The notes: generated by a model not told the origin, from the sequence alone. DNA of 64,000 nt from Symbiodinium natans (GCA_905221605.1 CAJNDS010000678.1:1-64000); one strand, 5' to 3'; positions 23,001 to 28,932 are shown, counted from the first letter of the stretch. A program made the numbers and translations.

Positions 23001-26000
23001 AACCCTCTTTTTAAGAAAGGAGCTAAAAGGTGTCCCCCAGACCTTAGGGTTTCTGGCTTCAAGGGTTTAAAGGTCGGTGAGTAGCTTAGGAATAAAAAGG
23101 GTGCCCTTTTTGGGTCTAGAGGGGCTTAAGGAACCCTAAACCCTAAACCCTAAAGCCTGAGAAAGTGAGTACGGGCCTACTCTGGGTCCTAGGAATTGAC
23201 GGCTTGAGGCTGACGGCTTAGTAGTTGTGAATTCAGGGTTGAGGGTTTAGGGTTGTGAAAGCCCAAAACTGAGGTTGCCCAAGACCCCCCCCGCCCTCCT
23301 CCCTCCCCATCCATGAGGGACCCATTATATACCATTAATGTTAACCTCGTATTATTGAACCCCCTGATATTAAAGTGCGCCAGGGGTCCCGGCCGCAATA
23401 ATCAAGCCCTGGGAATAAAGTACGCCAAGTCGGGGCTGGTTTTTTTTGGGGGAGTTTGATTGAAGGGGGGCTCTAAGGAAAGGAATCCTTATTCAAAGGG
23501 GCCCTACTCTATTTGGGGGGGTTTGATTGAAGGGGGGGGGGGGTTTATTATTACGAGGTCAACATTACTGGAAAGTGGCTGGAAATGTCCCTGACTTTCG
23601 TCCATCCGAAAAAACCCTGCAGGAATGAACCGCAAGCCTACAACCCTAAACCCTAAACCCTAAACCCTAAACCCTAAACCTTAAACCTAAACCTAAAACC
23701 CTAAACCCTAAACCCTCAACCCTAAACCCTACACCCTAAACCCGAAACCCTTGAGAGCTGAACTTCTCAAGCCCAGAGAGCTGGTGCAGTTGATGACGGG
23801 AGCAAGGACGAAGAAGAACTGAGAATTTCCTTGGTAGCCCAGCAACCACATTATAACAAGGGCACCCTTTAGGCTTTAGGGTTTAGGGTTTAGGGTTTAG
23901 GGTGTAGGGTGTAGGGTTTAGGGTTCAGGGTGTAGGGTTTAGGCTTTATAACGGGACCCAGGGCAAAAAAAGGGGGCAATGGGTACCACTGGGCGACCAA
24001 GTTTCCGATGTAGGCTGGGATGCTGTCGATAGCTCTCGAGAGGCTGCTGTTTTCGCTGTTCGCTCCTTTGGCTTTTGTTTTACTGCATCCGAGGGTTTAG
24101 GGTTTAGGGTTCAGGGTTTAGGGTTTAGGGTTTCGAGTTTCGGGTTTCGGTGGTTCGGGGTTTAGAGTTTAAGGTTTCGGGGGTTAGGGGTTTAGGGTCT
24201 AGGGAAAAACCAGCATAGCAGACAAGGTAAGCTCCCCCTCCAAGGCCCCTGTGAACCCTCCAGTCACTACTTGAAGCCACCGCCGGTTTTAGGGTTTAGG
24301 GTTTAGGGTATTTATCTGACCCCTAGCAAGGCAGTTTCTTAGGGTAGCTACATGGTCCCTTCAATATGGGCCCTTAACACGGGACCCCTGTATACCCCAT
24401 ATCCCCTTTACCACCCAAGGGCCTATACTTCAGAACCCTTTAACGAAGGTAAGACGGGACCTTGTGACCCTAAACCCTGAACCCTGAACCCTGAACCCTG
24501 AACCCTGAGCCCTGAGCCCTAAACCCTAAACCCTAAACCCTAAGCCCTAAGCCCTAAAACCTAAACCCTAAACCCTAAACCCTATCGGAACAGTAGAGTC
24601 TCGCCCAACGCCGCTGCGCCAAGATCGAACAGCTTGCAGGTCCCTCTGTGGGCACGAGAAGTAGTCATACCACCTGCGGGCTACAGCATAAGAACCAGGG
24701 CTGTTCAAAAACACTCAGCCCTAAACGTTCCTGAAAGCTCATGCAGGGTAGCTTAGCCTGTTTAGGGTTTAGGGTTTAGGGTTTAGGGTTTAGGGTTTAG
24801 GGTTTAGGGTTTAGGGCTGTGGACTCTTCTTCCAGGGCTTTGGGGTCGTTTTCAGGGTCCCATGACCATGATACAACAGGTTTTCCAGTGACCTTGAGCC
24901 TAGGGCAAGGCATCCCCACCGTCAAAAGAGACAGAAGGCCTAAACCCTAACCCTAAACACCAAACCCTACAAGGGCGCAGGGTTTAGGGTTTAGGGTTTA
25001 GGGTTTAGGGTTTAGGGTTTACGGTTTAGGGTTTTTAAGAACCCAAAGCCTACTTTATTCTTGTAGGTTGCCTAAGAATCCTATAAGAGGTTACGTGAGT
25101 AAGTACCTGCAGAAGAATAGCTTTTGGGTTCTCAAGGTAAACTCTAAACCTAGACCGATAAAAAAACAGTCCCGGTAGAGCCCCAACAAATTGGGTACCT
25201 TGGTCCCTAAACCCTAAACCCTAAACCCTAAACCCTAAACCCTAAACCCTAAACCCTAAACCCTAAACCCTAAACCCTAAACCCTAAACCCTAAACCCTA
25301 AACCCTAAACCCTAAACCCTAAACCCTAAACCCTAAACCCTAATGAATCTGAAGGCCGCCCCAGCCACACAAAGAGAGGCTTTGAGCGTAGCGTCTTGGT
25401 GTCCAAACATTTGGCACCAGGTACCAGCGCTTCTGTGTTCAGGTCCAAGGAAATGTACTCCAAGCCCGACATCACATGCCTTCAGGAGGTACCCCAAACC
25501 CTAAACCCCAGGCCCCTAAGCCTCTAAACCCCTAAACCCCTTAACCCCTTAACCTCTCAACCCCTTGACCCTAAATCCCTAAACCCCTAAACCCCTGTAG
25601 AGCCTACATCCTGTGCGATTCCGGGTGCTCTGCAAGTCGGCCATCGCATGAGGATCTGTTTTTGGGTATCCACGAAAGGACGCTCAACCAACACACACAC
25701 ACACATCTTGTTCTTGATACTTGTATCTTGATATTTACATGCGTAGATACATAAGTTAATAAATAATAATGTAACATATATAATGTATTGTATACTTTCT
25801 TATATATACACACATGCATACATGCATGCATGCATACATACATACATACATACATACATACATACATACATACATACATACGTACATACGTACATACGTG
25901 TGTATATATATATATATATATGTGCATATATATATATATATATATGCGCACACATTTTAGGGTTCACGGCTGTCATCAGAGACCCCTGAGACTGAAGCCT

Positions 26001-26702
26001 GCCTCAGAGCGTCCTGCAAGACTCGCATCTGCTTGAACTCCTCGGTATGCCAGTCACCATCTTCTAATCGTGGCACCCTTTGTTGGGTTTTGGGTTTAGG
26101 GCTTAGGGTTTAGGGTTTAGGTTAAACAGGGTGCCCTTTTTTGCTTCAAGGGGTTTATAAGGGAACCTAAACCCCCCCAAAAAGGGAATAAGGGTACTAC
26201 TGGGCATCCTGGTATTCTAATCATGGCACCCTTTGTTGGGGTTGCTCGCTTTTTGGAGGGAACCTTGAACCAAAGCAAAAGGGGAGAAAAAGAGTACCAC
26301 CGGGCGACCAAGAACCTCTTGGAGACCCTGAACCCTGAATCCTAAGCCCTAAACCCTAAACCTCTCAATATGAACCTCCAAGGCTCTGGGTCTGGATGTC
26401 CATCGCCGACCCACTGGTGGGACACGAAGGCCGCGTGGCCGAGGTCGGCGTGAAACTCCACCAGCACCCCCTTCCTAGAATTCATGGCTTGGGATAGTAG
26501 CCCTAAACCCTAAACCCTAAACCCTAAACCCTAAACCCTAAACCCTAAACCCTAAACCCTAAACCCTAAACCCTAAACCCTAAACCCTAAAACCTAAGTT
26601 ACATGTCTATTCCTTCTTGAGTTTGAGTACCCTCAAAAACTGAGAGAACATGTTGCCCAAAGTACGACGAAGCTTCTCGTGGAGCTCCTGGAGGTTTTGA
26701 AG
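9775..26702 (-). CDS. Large multi-exon gene: VSHQW/WYDYFSCPQ domain followed by ankyrin repeats
   Basis: Exons on the minus strand join in phase into a protein whose domain order I recognise from dinoflagellate predicted proteins: FVSHQWVGDGHPDP, FKQMRVLQDALRHVMSG, SKPLFVWYDYFSCPQ, AIDSIPAYIGN, FFFVLAPV, ERACRELSPDNSWIL, GEGAFTMPEE, GDFVGYRVFLNLQ, GLQWEPIEDLVPGF, then about seven ankyrin-type repeats ending GARIDLRNARGCTAAELVRE. Function is unknown; ankyrin repeats usually bind proteins. I see no stop or frameshift inside the phased exons, so the gene looks intact. Among introns whose phases match, donors are mostly GC, with some GT and two GA; acceptors are nearly all AG|G. The introns hold telomere-type arrays and elements A, D, E and F. 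The start codon and the last exon were not resolved. The stretch between 23763 and 21562, which should encode the segment before ERACREL, is not securely assigned. Confidence 0.85.
9868..10022 (+). repeat. TTTAGGG array
   Basis: About 20 units with variants near the 3' end; intronic in the large gene. Confidence 0.95.
10423..10488 (-). CDS. Ankyrin exon 9: GARIDLRNARGCTAAELVRE
   Basis: Exactly 22 codons between CAAG|GCG and GAGCAG|GCCC (GC donor), encoding AGARIDLRNARGCTAAELV then REQ. Classic ankyrin sequence. Confidence 0.9.
10505..10655 (+). repeat. GGTTTAGA/GGTTGAGA array
   Basis: About 17 degenerate octamer units derived from telomere-type sequence, beside an ankyrin exon. Confidence 0.88.
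11578..11690 (+). mobile_element. Element I (dispersed family)
   Basis: Core AACAATCCCCATATTGCCTT then GAGGAAGAATGCTTTTGAT, repeatedly next to a poly-C tract. Related sequences at about 2110-2190, 20900-20990, 32520-32590 and 45405-45500. Ends not defined. Confidence 0.5.
11764..11848 (-). CDS. Ankyrin exon 8: HAWGATPLMAALLSAQ
   Basis: An 85-bp exon between AACCAG|G and ATCGCG|GCACC (GC donor). It encodes CYHAWGATPLMAALLSAQ then YEGAAALIA. In phase with GARIDLRN of the next exon. Confidence 0.9.
12029..12250 (-). CDS. Possible exon interrupted by element A2
   Basis: Upstream frame MVSLGGTEEARLKTCYF rejoins LRIVEDCSTTERP and a stop when A2 (12081-12193) and one TTTG copy are removed. It lies inside the large gene's span, so it may be a cryptic frame. 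Confidence 0.35.
12081..12193 (+). mobile_element. Element A2
   Basis: 113-bp family A copy: CTTAGTAGCCCAG to CTACCAAG, flanked by CAAA (12077-12080, 12194-12197). No internal telomere array; useful as the uninterrupted reference copy. Confidence 0.85.
12588..12714. mobile_element. Element C1, divergent
   Basis: CATGAAGCTTCAGGGTACTT at the left and AAGTACCCGTGAACCTCCAA at the right. A poly-C expansion lies in the middle. Confidence 0.65.
13745..13834 (-). CDS. Exon: HALYLGVKGMQHRFGRVT
   Basis: A 90-bp exon between CCAAG|G and ACGAG|GCCC (GC donor). It encodes YPLKAVSLHALYLGVKG then MQHRFGRVTNST. The phase fits the following exon (STRQCYHAWGATPL). Confidence 0.85.
14158..14239 (-). CDS. Ankyrin exon 7: AQVIQRLIQVRADVN
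   Basis: Opens with GTTT, the second target-site copy beside A3, and encodes FRGGQAQVIQRLIQVRADVN. It completes the ankyrin repeat begun in the previous exon. The 3' end is approximate. Confidence 0.88.
14240..14508 (+). mobile_element. Element A3, composite with telomere-variant array
   Basis: Left end CTCGGCGGCCCAG, right end GGGCTACCAAG, flanked by AAAC (14236-14239, 14509-14512). Inside are a nearly complete A unit ending at 14348, then CCCTAAA and CCCTAAAA repeats, then a second A right end. It interrupts an ankyrin exon; on the gene strand removal gives GT..AG|G. Confidence 0.88.
14348..14485 (-). repeat. CCCTAAAA/CCCTAAA array inside element A3
   Basis: About 18 units, many of them octamers, between two A segments. 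A similar octamer array lies at 34070-34175. Confidence 0.92.
14513..14591 (-). CDS. Ankyrin exon 6: AMNEILVQAGG
   Basis: Begins at CTTGAG|GCC and encodes AMNEILVQAGGSMSSWILNR then AIYSAT. It is interrupted by composite element A3. Removing A3 with one GTTT copy gives IYSATSFRGGQAQVIQRL. Confidence 0.9.
14592..14796 (-). other. 205-bp GC-AG intron dominated by telomere repeat
   Basis: On the gene strand it begins GCCGCGGAAG, then about 165 bp of TTTAGGG and TCTAGGG units, then GTTTCTGGGGCGAACAGCAT and CCTTGAG. Both exon joins begin with GCC. Phase is kept and the ankyrin repeat is completed. Confidence 0.8.
14797..14850 (-). CDS. Ankyrin exon 5: DIFGLSALEAAAAQGSLE
   Basis: Starts at GATCAG|GAC and encodes DIFGLSALEAAAAQGSLE. 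It ends at GAG|GCC (GC donor). Joined to the next exon it reads AQGSLEAMNEILVQAGG, a standard ankyrin repeat. The 205-bp intron between is mostly telomere-type array. Confidence 0.9.
15355..15458 (+). repeat. (GT)n microsatellite
   Basis: About 45 GT/GC dinucleotides after a T run. Confidence 0.97.
15834..15958 (+). mobile_element. Element A4 with short telomere insert
   Basis: Recognisable A interior (AACCATATTATAACAAGGGC) and right end GGGCTACCAAG. A short TTTAGGG array replaces the GGTTGGTTACTTT segment. The left end is eroded. Confidence 0.75.
16238..16400 (+). repeat. TTTAGGG array
   Basis: About 20 near-perfect TTTAGGG units inside an intron of the large gene. Confidence 0.95.
16411..16511 (-). 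CDS. Ankyrin exon 4: AEGIRILCEANCNPHTAK
   Basis: A 101-bp exon between CAATAG|GA and GCGAAG|GCCGGC (GC donor). It encodes GYVTLRHAGLSNN and AEGIRILCEANCNPHTAK, an ankyrin repeat. Phase 0 at its end matches the next exon. Confidence 0.9.
16600..16668 (-). CDS. Possible exon: GTPSLRLPCRLPELAG
   Basis: Open minus-strand segment reading LADGTPSLRLPCRLPELAG, then a stop. Inside the large gene's span and not assigned. Confidence 0.25.
16715..16890 (-). CDS. Cys-rich open segment with an in-frame TGA
   Basis: Minus-strand frame reads LCNQNHFYLRCPEVNINS, then after one TGA continues AHCWCIYRRPLCDGCNHLCS. The cysteine spacing suggests a zinc-binding fold, but the TGA means either an intron boundary (CTGAG|C) or a broken exon. 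Confidence 0.35.
16886..17052 (-). repeat. CCCTAAA array
   Basis: About 22 units (TTTAGGG on the minus strand); intronic in the large gene. Confidence 0.95.
17298..17375 (-). CDS. Possible exon: GFKLGRLGKSTLDSG
   Basis: Short open segment between CTGCAG| and CAGG|GTGCTT, inside the large gene. It is not matched to the family order. Confidence 0.3.
17616..17661 (-). CDS. Ankyrin exon 3: FFRHNKAARLLVDAK
   Basis: Starts at CTGAAG|G and encodes FFRHNKAARLLVDAK, an ankyrin helix pair. It ends at AAG|GCC or slightly later, next to a copy of element D. The downstream phase is not settled. Confidence 0.85.
17717..17925 (+). repeat. (GGGGTTTT)n octamer array
   Basis: About 26 units of GGGGTTTT with one length variant. 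This unit equals the hypotrich ciliate telomere repeat. It follows TTTAGGG-type sequence directly, so it is probably a local variant that became amplified. Confidence 0.95.
18175..18251 (-). CDS. Ankyrin exon 2: QTKKDQPLVGMPPFASAL
   Basis: A 77-bp exon between ACTCAG|GAC and TGCAT|GTGCGG (GT donor). It encodes DLNLQTKKDQPLVGMPPF then ASALAIC and two bases. These complete a Met codon with the next exon (CMFFRHNKAARLL). Confidence 0.88.
18342..18444 (-). CDS. Ankyrin repeat exon 1
   Basis: Encodes DSRGWSTLHYAALGGDP and GLIQGLLEQKAD, a clear ankyrin repeat. It starts at TTCAG|G; the end is read as GAC|GCCGGC (GC donor), in phase with the next exon. Confidence 0.9.
18610..18740 (-). CDS. Exon: VTFRGLQWEPIEDLVPGF
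   Basis: A 131-bp exon between CAGCAG|GCC and GGGAT|GCAAGT (GC donor). It encodes AVTFRGLQWEPIEDLVPGF and continues to ARFLHQLPGM. Phase agrees with both neighbours. It leads directly into the first ankyrin repeat. Confidence 0.9.
18788..18900 (+). mobile_element. Element E3
   Basis: CTTGGCTGCACTTAAGAGGG to CACCACCCAG, flanked by AAAT (18784-18787, 18901-18904). Lies in the large gene upstream of the QWEPIED exon. Confidence 0.88.
18926..19000 (-). CDS. Possible exon with a Cys/His cluster
   Basis: Frame reads PAEIRHFCTICDQEITSHHL and then a TAG. The C..C....HH spacing suggests a small zinc-binding site. It is not part of the family order I recognise. Confidence 0.35.
   Translation of the reverse strand, partial: KPNLPAEIRHFCTICDQEITSHHL
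19040..19400. repeat. ACAT/ATAGACAC/AT simple repeats
   Basis: Successive blocks of CATA, (ACATAG)-type and AT repeats, in an intron of the large gene between 19575 and 18740. Confidence 0.95.
19575..19641 (-). CDS. Exon: QKLLLCLKTGDFVGYRVFLN
   Basis: Begins after CCCCAG|G and encodes QKLLLCLKTGDFVGYRVFLN plus LQ. The donor is read as CAG|GCC, which is in phase with the next exon (LQAVTFRGLQWEP). A consensus-looking GTGAGT lies six bases downstream but would break phase. Confidence 0.85.
19767..19842 (-). CDS. Possible alternative exon
   Basis: Open frame LAPNIVTVASKPRASTYC between CAG|GC and TCTGAT|GTAGAT. The family gives no place for it between the neighbouring exons, so it may be skipped or spurious. 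Confidence 0.3.
19894..19941 (-). CDS. Exon: DRLKMAPILRQTLRQR
   Basis: Between GGGAG|GAC and CAGAGG|GTTGAA, encoding DRLKMAPILRQTLRQR. It precedes the QKLLLCLKTGD exon as in the family, though the phase of this junction is not settled. Confidence 0.72.
19985..20235. repeat. AT and (GAACAT)n/(ACATGC)n repeats
   Basis: AT tract, then hexamers GAACAT and CACATG. The long open frames here are repeat artefacts. Confidence 0.95.
20330..20805. repeat. GAAGACGAAATTCGGCC minisatellite, inverted
   Basis: About 18 imperfect units of 17-20 bp (GAAGACGAAATTCGGCCCC) run to 20690, then about 5 units in the opposite orientation (20705-20800). The result can fold into a large hairpin. Both strands stay open because the unit has few stops. 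Confidence 0.93.
21110..21187 (-). CDS. Exon: GAPGEGAFTMPEEMSMG
   Basis: Open frame reading GAPGEGAFTMPEEMSMG. A GEGAFT-like block followed by a DR.K segment is expected here. Boundaries are approximate. Confidence 0.72.
21507..21562 (-). CDS. Exon: RVERACRELSPDNSWIL
   Basis: Encodes RGRVERACRELSPDNSWIL and ends at a GTGGCT donor (CTTG|GTGGCT). GTGGCT donors also occur at 25368 and 44757. ERACREL is a conserved block of the family after WYDYFSCPQ. Confidence 0.85.
21642..21760 (+). mobile_element. Element A5
   Basis: CTTGGTAGCCCAG at the left; the right end is CTGGGCTAG, followed by CTTA, matching CTTA at 21638-21641. A T/G homopolymer expansion lies inside. Confidence 0.8.
21897..22115 (-). 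CDS. Possible exons in the large gene's span
   Basis: Minus-strand open segments read LRQILVAGRPWDISQFSS (about 22050-22112) and KLWRADREQAFQASSC (about 21910-22012, followed by a TGA). They look protein-like, but I cannot place them in the family. Confidence 0.3.
22891..22964 (-). CDS. Possible exon with two open frames
   Basis: Two minus-strand frames are open: TRDFLGYHSGASAPEIIQEL and EISWAITQGLPPLKSYRSW. A GC-rich hairpin (GGGGCGGAAGCCCC) lies inside. Its place in the large gene is unclear. Confidence 0.3.
23556..23606 (-). CDS. Possible exon: GFFGWTKVRDISSHFP
   Basis: Open frame between CTGCAG| and |GTAATG. It lies within the large gene's span, but I cannot match it to the family's expected order. 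Treat it as tentative. Confidence 0.35.
23763..23829 (-). CDS. Exon: NSQFFFVLAPVINCTSS
   Basis: Opens with the second GAAA copy of the A6 target duplication and encodes GNSQFFFVLAPVINCTSSLG. In this family FFVLAPV-like sequence follows SIPAY directly, which is what deletion of A6 produces. Confidence 0.88.
23830..24001 (+). mobile_element. Element A6 with telomere array, interrupts the large gene
   Basis: CTTGGTAGCCCAG to GGGCGACCAAG, flanked by TTTC (23826-23829, 24002-24005). A TTTAGGG array replaces part of the core between CACCCTTT and ATAACGGGACC. On the gene strand it splits ATCGGAAATTCTCAG; removal restores IGNSQFFFVLAPV. Confidence 0.92.
24006..24065 (-). CDS. Exon: SRAIDSIPAYIG
   Basis: Encodes GANSENSSLSRAIDSIPAYI. 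Element A6 interrupts the coding sequence at its 3' edge. Deleting A6 plus one GAAA copy joins it to NSQFFFVLAPV without a shift. The upstream acceptor is one of several nearby AGs. Confidence 0.88.
24346..24465. mobile_element. Element G (family of about five)
   Basis: Core AGGGTAGCTACATGGTCCCT, GTATACCCC and CCATACTTCAGAACCCTTTA. Related copies near 4076-4210 (with a TTTAGGG array inserted after GGTCCCTTA), 8655-8800, 44240-44400 and 49895-49990. Confidence 0.6.
24631..24673 (-). CDS. Exon: WYDYFSCPQ motif
   Basis: Starts after CCCGCAG|G and encodes VWYDYFSCPQ, a hallmark of this dinoflagellate family. The 3' end is uncertain: the frame stays open through RDLQAVRSW, and I place the end near a GTTCGA donor. 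Confidence 0.85.
24674..25368 (-). other. 695-bp GT-AG intron holding several telomere arrays
   Basis: Between SKPLFV and WYDYFSCPQ. It contains a 140-bp CCCTAAA array (25204-25342), TTTAGGG arrays at 24979-25033 and 24760-24815, and unique spacer. Phase and protein family both support the splice. Confidence 0.85.
25204..25342 (-). repeat. CCCTAAA array
   Basis: About 20 perfect units inside the SKPLFV/WYDYF intron. Confidence 0.95.
25369..25479 (-). CDS. Exon: HVMSGLEYISLDL..SKPLFV
   Basis: A 111-bp exon between GAAG|G and TTTGT|GTGGCT. It encodes HVMSGLEYISLDLNTEAL and ends in ..RSKPLF plus two bases of a valine codon. The reading frame continues exactly into WYDYFSCPQ across a 695-bp intron that holds several telomere-type arrays. 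Confidence 0.9.
25690..25955. repeat. ATAC/ATGC/AT simple repeats
   Basis: CA, (ATAC)n and AT blocks within the 523-bp intron before the HVMSGLEY exon. Confidence 0.95.
26003..26040 (-). CDS. Micro-exon (38 bp): EFKQMRVLQDAL
   Basis: A 38-bp exon bounded by CCGAG|GAG and CTGAG|GCAGG (GC donor). It encodes EFKQMRVLQDAL plus two bases. These join with G from the next exon to give LQDALRHVMSGLEY. The upstream intron is composite element A7. Confidence 0.88.
26041..26312 (+). mobile_element. Element A7, composite A/D with telomere insert
   Basis: An A left end, a TTTAGGG array, D-like sequence (GGGTGCCCTTTTTTGCTTCA) and a second A core and right end in series. TTCTAATC.TGGCACCCTTTG occurs twice. 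It forms part of the intron between the HPDP and FKQM exons. Confidence 0.75.
26387..26474 (-). CDS. Exon: FVSHQW..HPDP motif
   Basis: Begins after TAG|G and encodes KGVLVEFHADLGHAAF then FVSHQWVGDGHPDP. It ends at a GA donor (CCA|GAGCC). The same GAG opens the next exon, so intron removal gives HPDPEFKQMRVLQ. I know this motif from dinoflagellate predicted proteins. Confidence 0.9.
26653..26702 (-). CDS. Exon: LQELHEKLRRTLG segment
   Basis: Reads LQNLQELHEKLRRTLG, helical and charged. It ends with two bases of a codon, which fits the single base that opens the next exon (26474), giving ..TLGKKGVLVEF... A copy of element F (26588-26665) begins at its 3' end, and the donor there is not a standard GT, GC or GA. 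Confidence 0.6.
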
Positions 26703-26795
26703 GTGGGGGGTTGGGCATTTGGGGATTTGGGGTTTAGGGTTTAGGGTCTAGGGTCTAGGGTTTAGGGTTTAGGGTTTAGGGTTTAGTGTCTAAAC

Positions 26796-26860
26796 CTGCT
26801 TTTGCAGCTCAGCTGCCGCGATGCTTGGTGTCGGGGTTTGGGCAACCGATACCCAGAGCC
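26796..26860 (-). CDS. Candidate upstream exon of the large gene
   Basis: Open frame reading SVAQTPTPSIAAAELQKQ, ending at CAG|GTTTAGACAC, a donor identical to a telomere unit (GTTTAG). It may be the N-terminal part of the large minus-strand gene. The upstream boundary lies in a C/G-rich tract and is not resolved. Confidence 0.45.
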
Positions 26861-27561
26861 CATTCCCCCCCCTCCCCCCTAGGGTTTAGGGTTTGGGGTT
26901 TGGGGTTTAGGGTTTGGGGTTTAGGGTTTGGGGTTTGGGGTTTGGGGTTTAGACAATAAGGATCCCAATCATAAGCTTGTAAGGTACGTGATAGAACTGA
27001 TGCCCCAAGTCAAGGATCTCTGTGATTGTCTATAAGGTACACTCCTTACTTCAGGAACTGATGCCTTAAGTCCTAAACCCTAAACCCTAGCCCTAAACCC
27101 TAGACCCTAAACCCTTAACCCTTAGACCCTAAACACGAAACCCTGAACCCCCTAAACCTAACCCTAAACTCTGCACCCCGAACCCTAAACTCTGCACCCC
27201 TTCGATTAAGAGGGGCGCTGGGAATTTTGGGTCCGCCCCCTCCTCATGGGGAGCAATCTCACCCATGTCAAGGAGGACCTGCCAAAGAGGGTTTAGGGTT
27301 TAGGGTTTGGGTTTTAGGGTTCAGGGATTCGGGTTTCGGGTTTAGGGTTTTTGCAAACCCGAATCCCGAAACCCAAAACACCAAACCCTGGTTTAGGGCA
27401 TTTTTAAGGGCTAGGATTTAACGAGACCCGAGATTGGCCTAGGAATAAAGAGGGTACCGTTTTTGCTTCAAAGGGGCTTACAAGGGAACCTGAACCCCAA
27501 AAATGTGACTAAGGGCCTACTCTGGGTCCAACTTAAAATTCAGGGCGCTAGAGAGATTCGG

Positions 27562-27715
27562 TGTCCGCGTGCCGTGCCCAGGATGTACCCAAAGCGTGGA
27601 GTCTGGGGCGCCCGCAACCCGGACCTCGAGAGCTCCCGCACTGCGGCTTCTGTAGCCCCGCCGTGGCCCCAGTGGCCCCTGCGGCCCCGCCCAAGAAATC
27701 TACCCGGAATTGCCC
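27562..27715 (-). CDS. Possible exon: ATEAAVRELSRSGLRAP
   Basis: Minus frame reads GATEAAVRELSRSGLRAP then QTPRFGYILGTARGHRI. GC-rich and open in other frames as well. Confidence 0.4.
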
Positions 27716-27799
27716 CAAACCCTAAACCCTAAACCCTAAACCCTAAACCCCAAACCCTAAACCCCAAACCCTAAACCCTAAACCCTAAACCGCTTTGTT

Positions 27800-27885
27800 G
27801 AAAACGGCAACGCAACCACGAAGCCCTGTCAGGGGGCTTGGAGGAGGCATCATGAAACCCCTTTACCTCCTTGCCGACAACCACC
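27800..27885 (-). CDS. Exon candidate: TPGLEVVVGKEVKGFHDASS
   Basis: Minus frame reads TPGLEVVVGKEVKGFHDASS then KPPDRASWLRCRFQQ, with a GTAAAG donor inside as an alternative end. Gene not recognised. Confidence 0.5.
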
Positions 27886-28067
27886 TCAAGCCCTGGTGTA
27901 AGGCTTGTGGTTTAGGGTTTAGGGTTTGGGGCTGAGGATTTAGGGCTGAGGGTTCGGGGCTTAGGGTTTAGGGCTTGGGGCTTAGGATTTAGGGCTTAGG
28001 TGTTAGGGCTCAGGGCTTAGGGTTCAGGGTTTGGGGTTCAAGGATCCGGCTTGAGGGCTTTGGGGTT

Positions 28068-28128
28068 AGGCCTCGAAGTCAACAAGGTTGCAGGGCCAAA
28101 GCTCCAGTAGGCCACGCGCTGCAAGTCT
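28068..28128 (-). CDS. Exon candidate: LQRVAYWSFGPATLLTS
   Basis: Minus frame reads DLQRVAYWSFGPATLLTS; a second frame is also open. Flanked by degenerate telomere-type repeats. Confidence 0.4.
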
Positions 28129-28491
28129 CTAAACCCTAAACCCTAAACCCTTTTTTTGTTGGGGTGGGTGGGTGGGGGGGGGGGGGGGGTAATCTAGGGT
28201 GTGGTGCGGGGGAGGGGGGGCAGGGAAAGGGGTGCATGCCCCAAATCCCCAACCCTAAACACTAAAACCCTCAAGGGGGCAGGGCGCTCCAGTACCCGAG
28301 GGTCGTAGGGTCTAGGGTCTCGAAGGGTATTTGGGGCTATGGGGCAAGGGAGAACTGTTGGGGAATCCTTTGCGCACAATCCCTAAACCCGCAACCCTCA
28401 ACTGTCAACTGCCAACCCTCAACCCTAAACCCTAAACCCTAACACCCTATACCCTAAACCCAACGCCCCAAACCCAGCCTGCAGAGGAACG

Positions 28492-28553
28492 GTGTACATC
28501 GGGTAAAGCATGACCGGCGCATCCGAGGGACTCTCCAAGCGATGTCCTGCTGT
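28492..28553 (-). CDS. Exon candidate: DAPVMLYPMYTVPLQ
   Basis: Minus frame reads HRLESPSDAPVMLYPMYTV then PLQ, ending at CTGCAG|GCTGGG (GC donor). Protein-like composition; gene not recognised. Confidence 0.5.
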
Positions 28554-28860
28554 TTAGGGTTTAGGGTTTAGGGTTTAGGGTTTAGGGTTTAGGGTTTAGG
28601 GTTTAGGGTTTAGGGTTTAAAAGGTTTAGGGTTTAAAGCTTAGAAGCCCGAGAGATACCTAGGAGATGTTTAGGGCTTGGGGTTTAGGGTTTCGGGTTTC
28701 GGCTCAGGGTTTAAAACCCAAGGGGGAGATGTGTAGGGTTGCCTATGATAAGTAAACATGGTTCTTCAACACAGGAGGTTGCACTATGGATTTATGAGCC
28801 TCTGAGAATGCATCAAGGGGCCGAGGCTTCAAGGAATGTCTGGAATTATACGGAACAGCA

Positions 28861-28932
28861 CTTGGCTGCACTTAAGAGGGTAGCTAAAATTAAACTTTTA
28901 GCTGCCTTTATTAAGAAACCCAATACAGTAAA
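28861..28932 (+). mobile_element. Element E4, internally deleted
   Basis: Left end intact; the middle is deleted between AACCCAATA and CAGTAAA; the right end runs into telomere-type repeat. Confidence 0.75.

Noticed and set aside
25604-25953. MYVCMYVCM frames
   Set aside because: Translation of an ATAC microsatellite.
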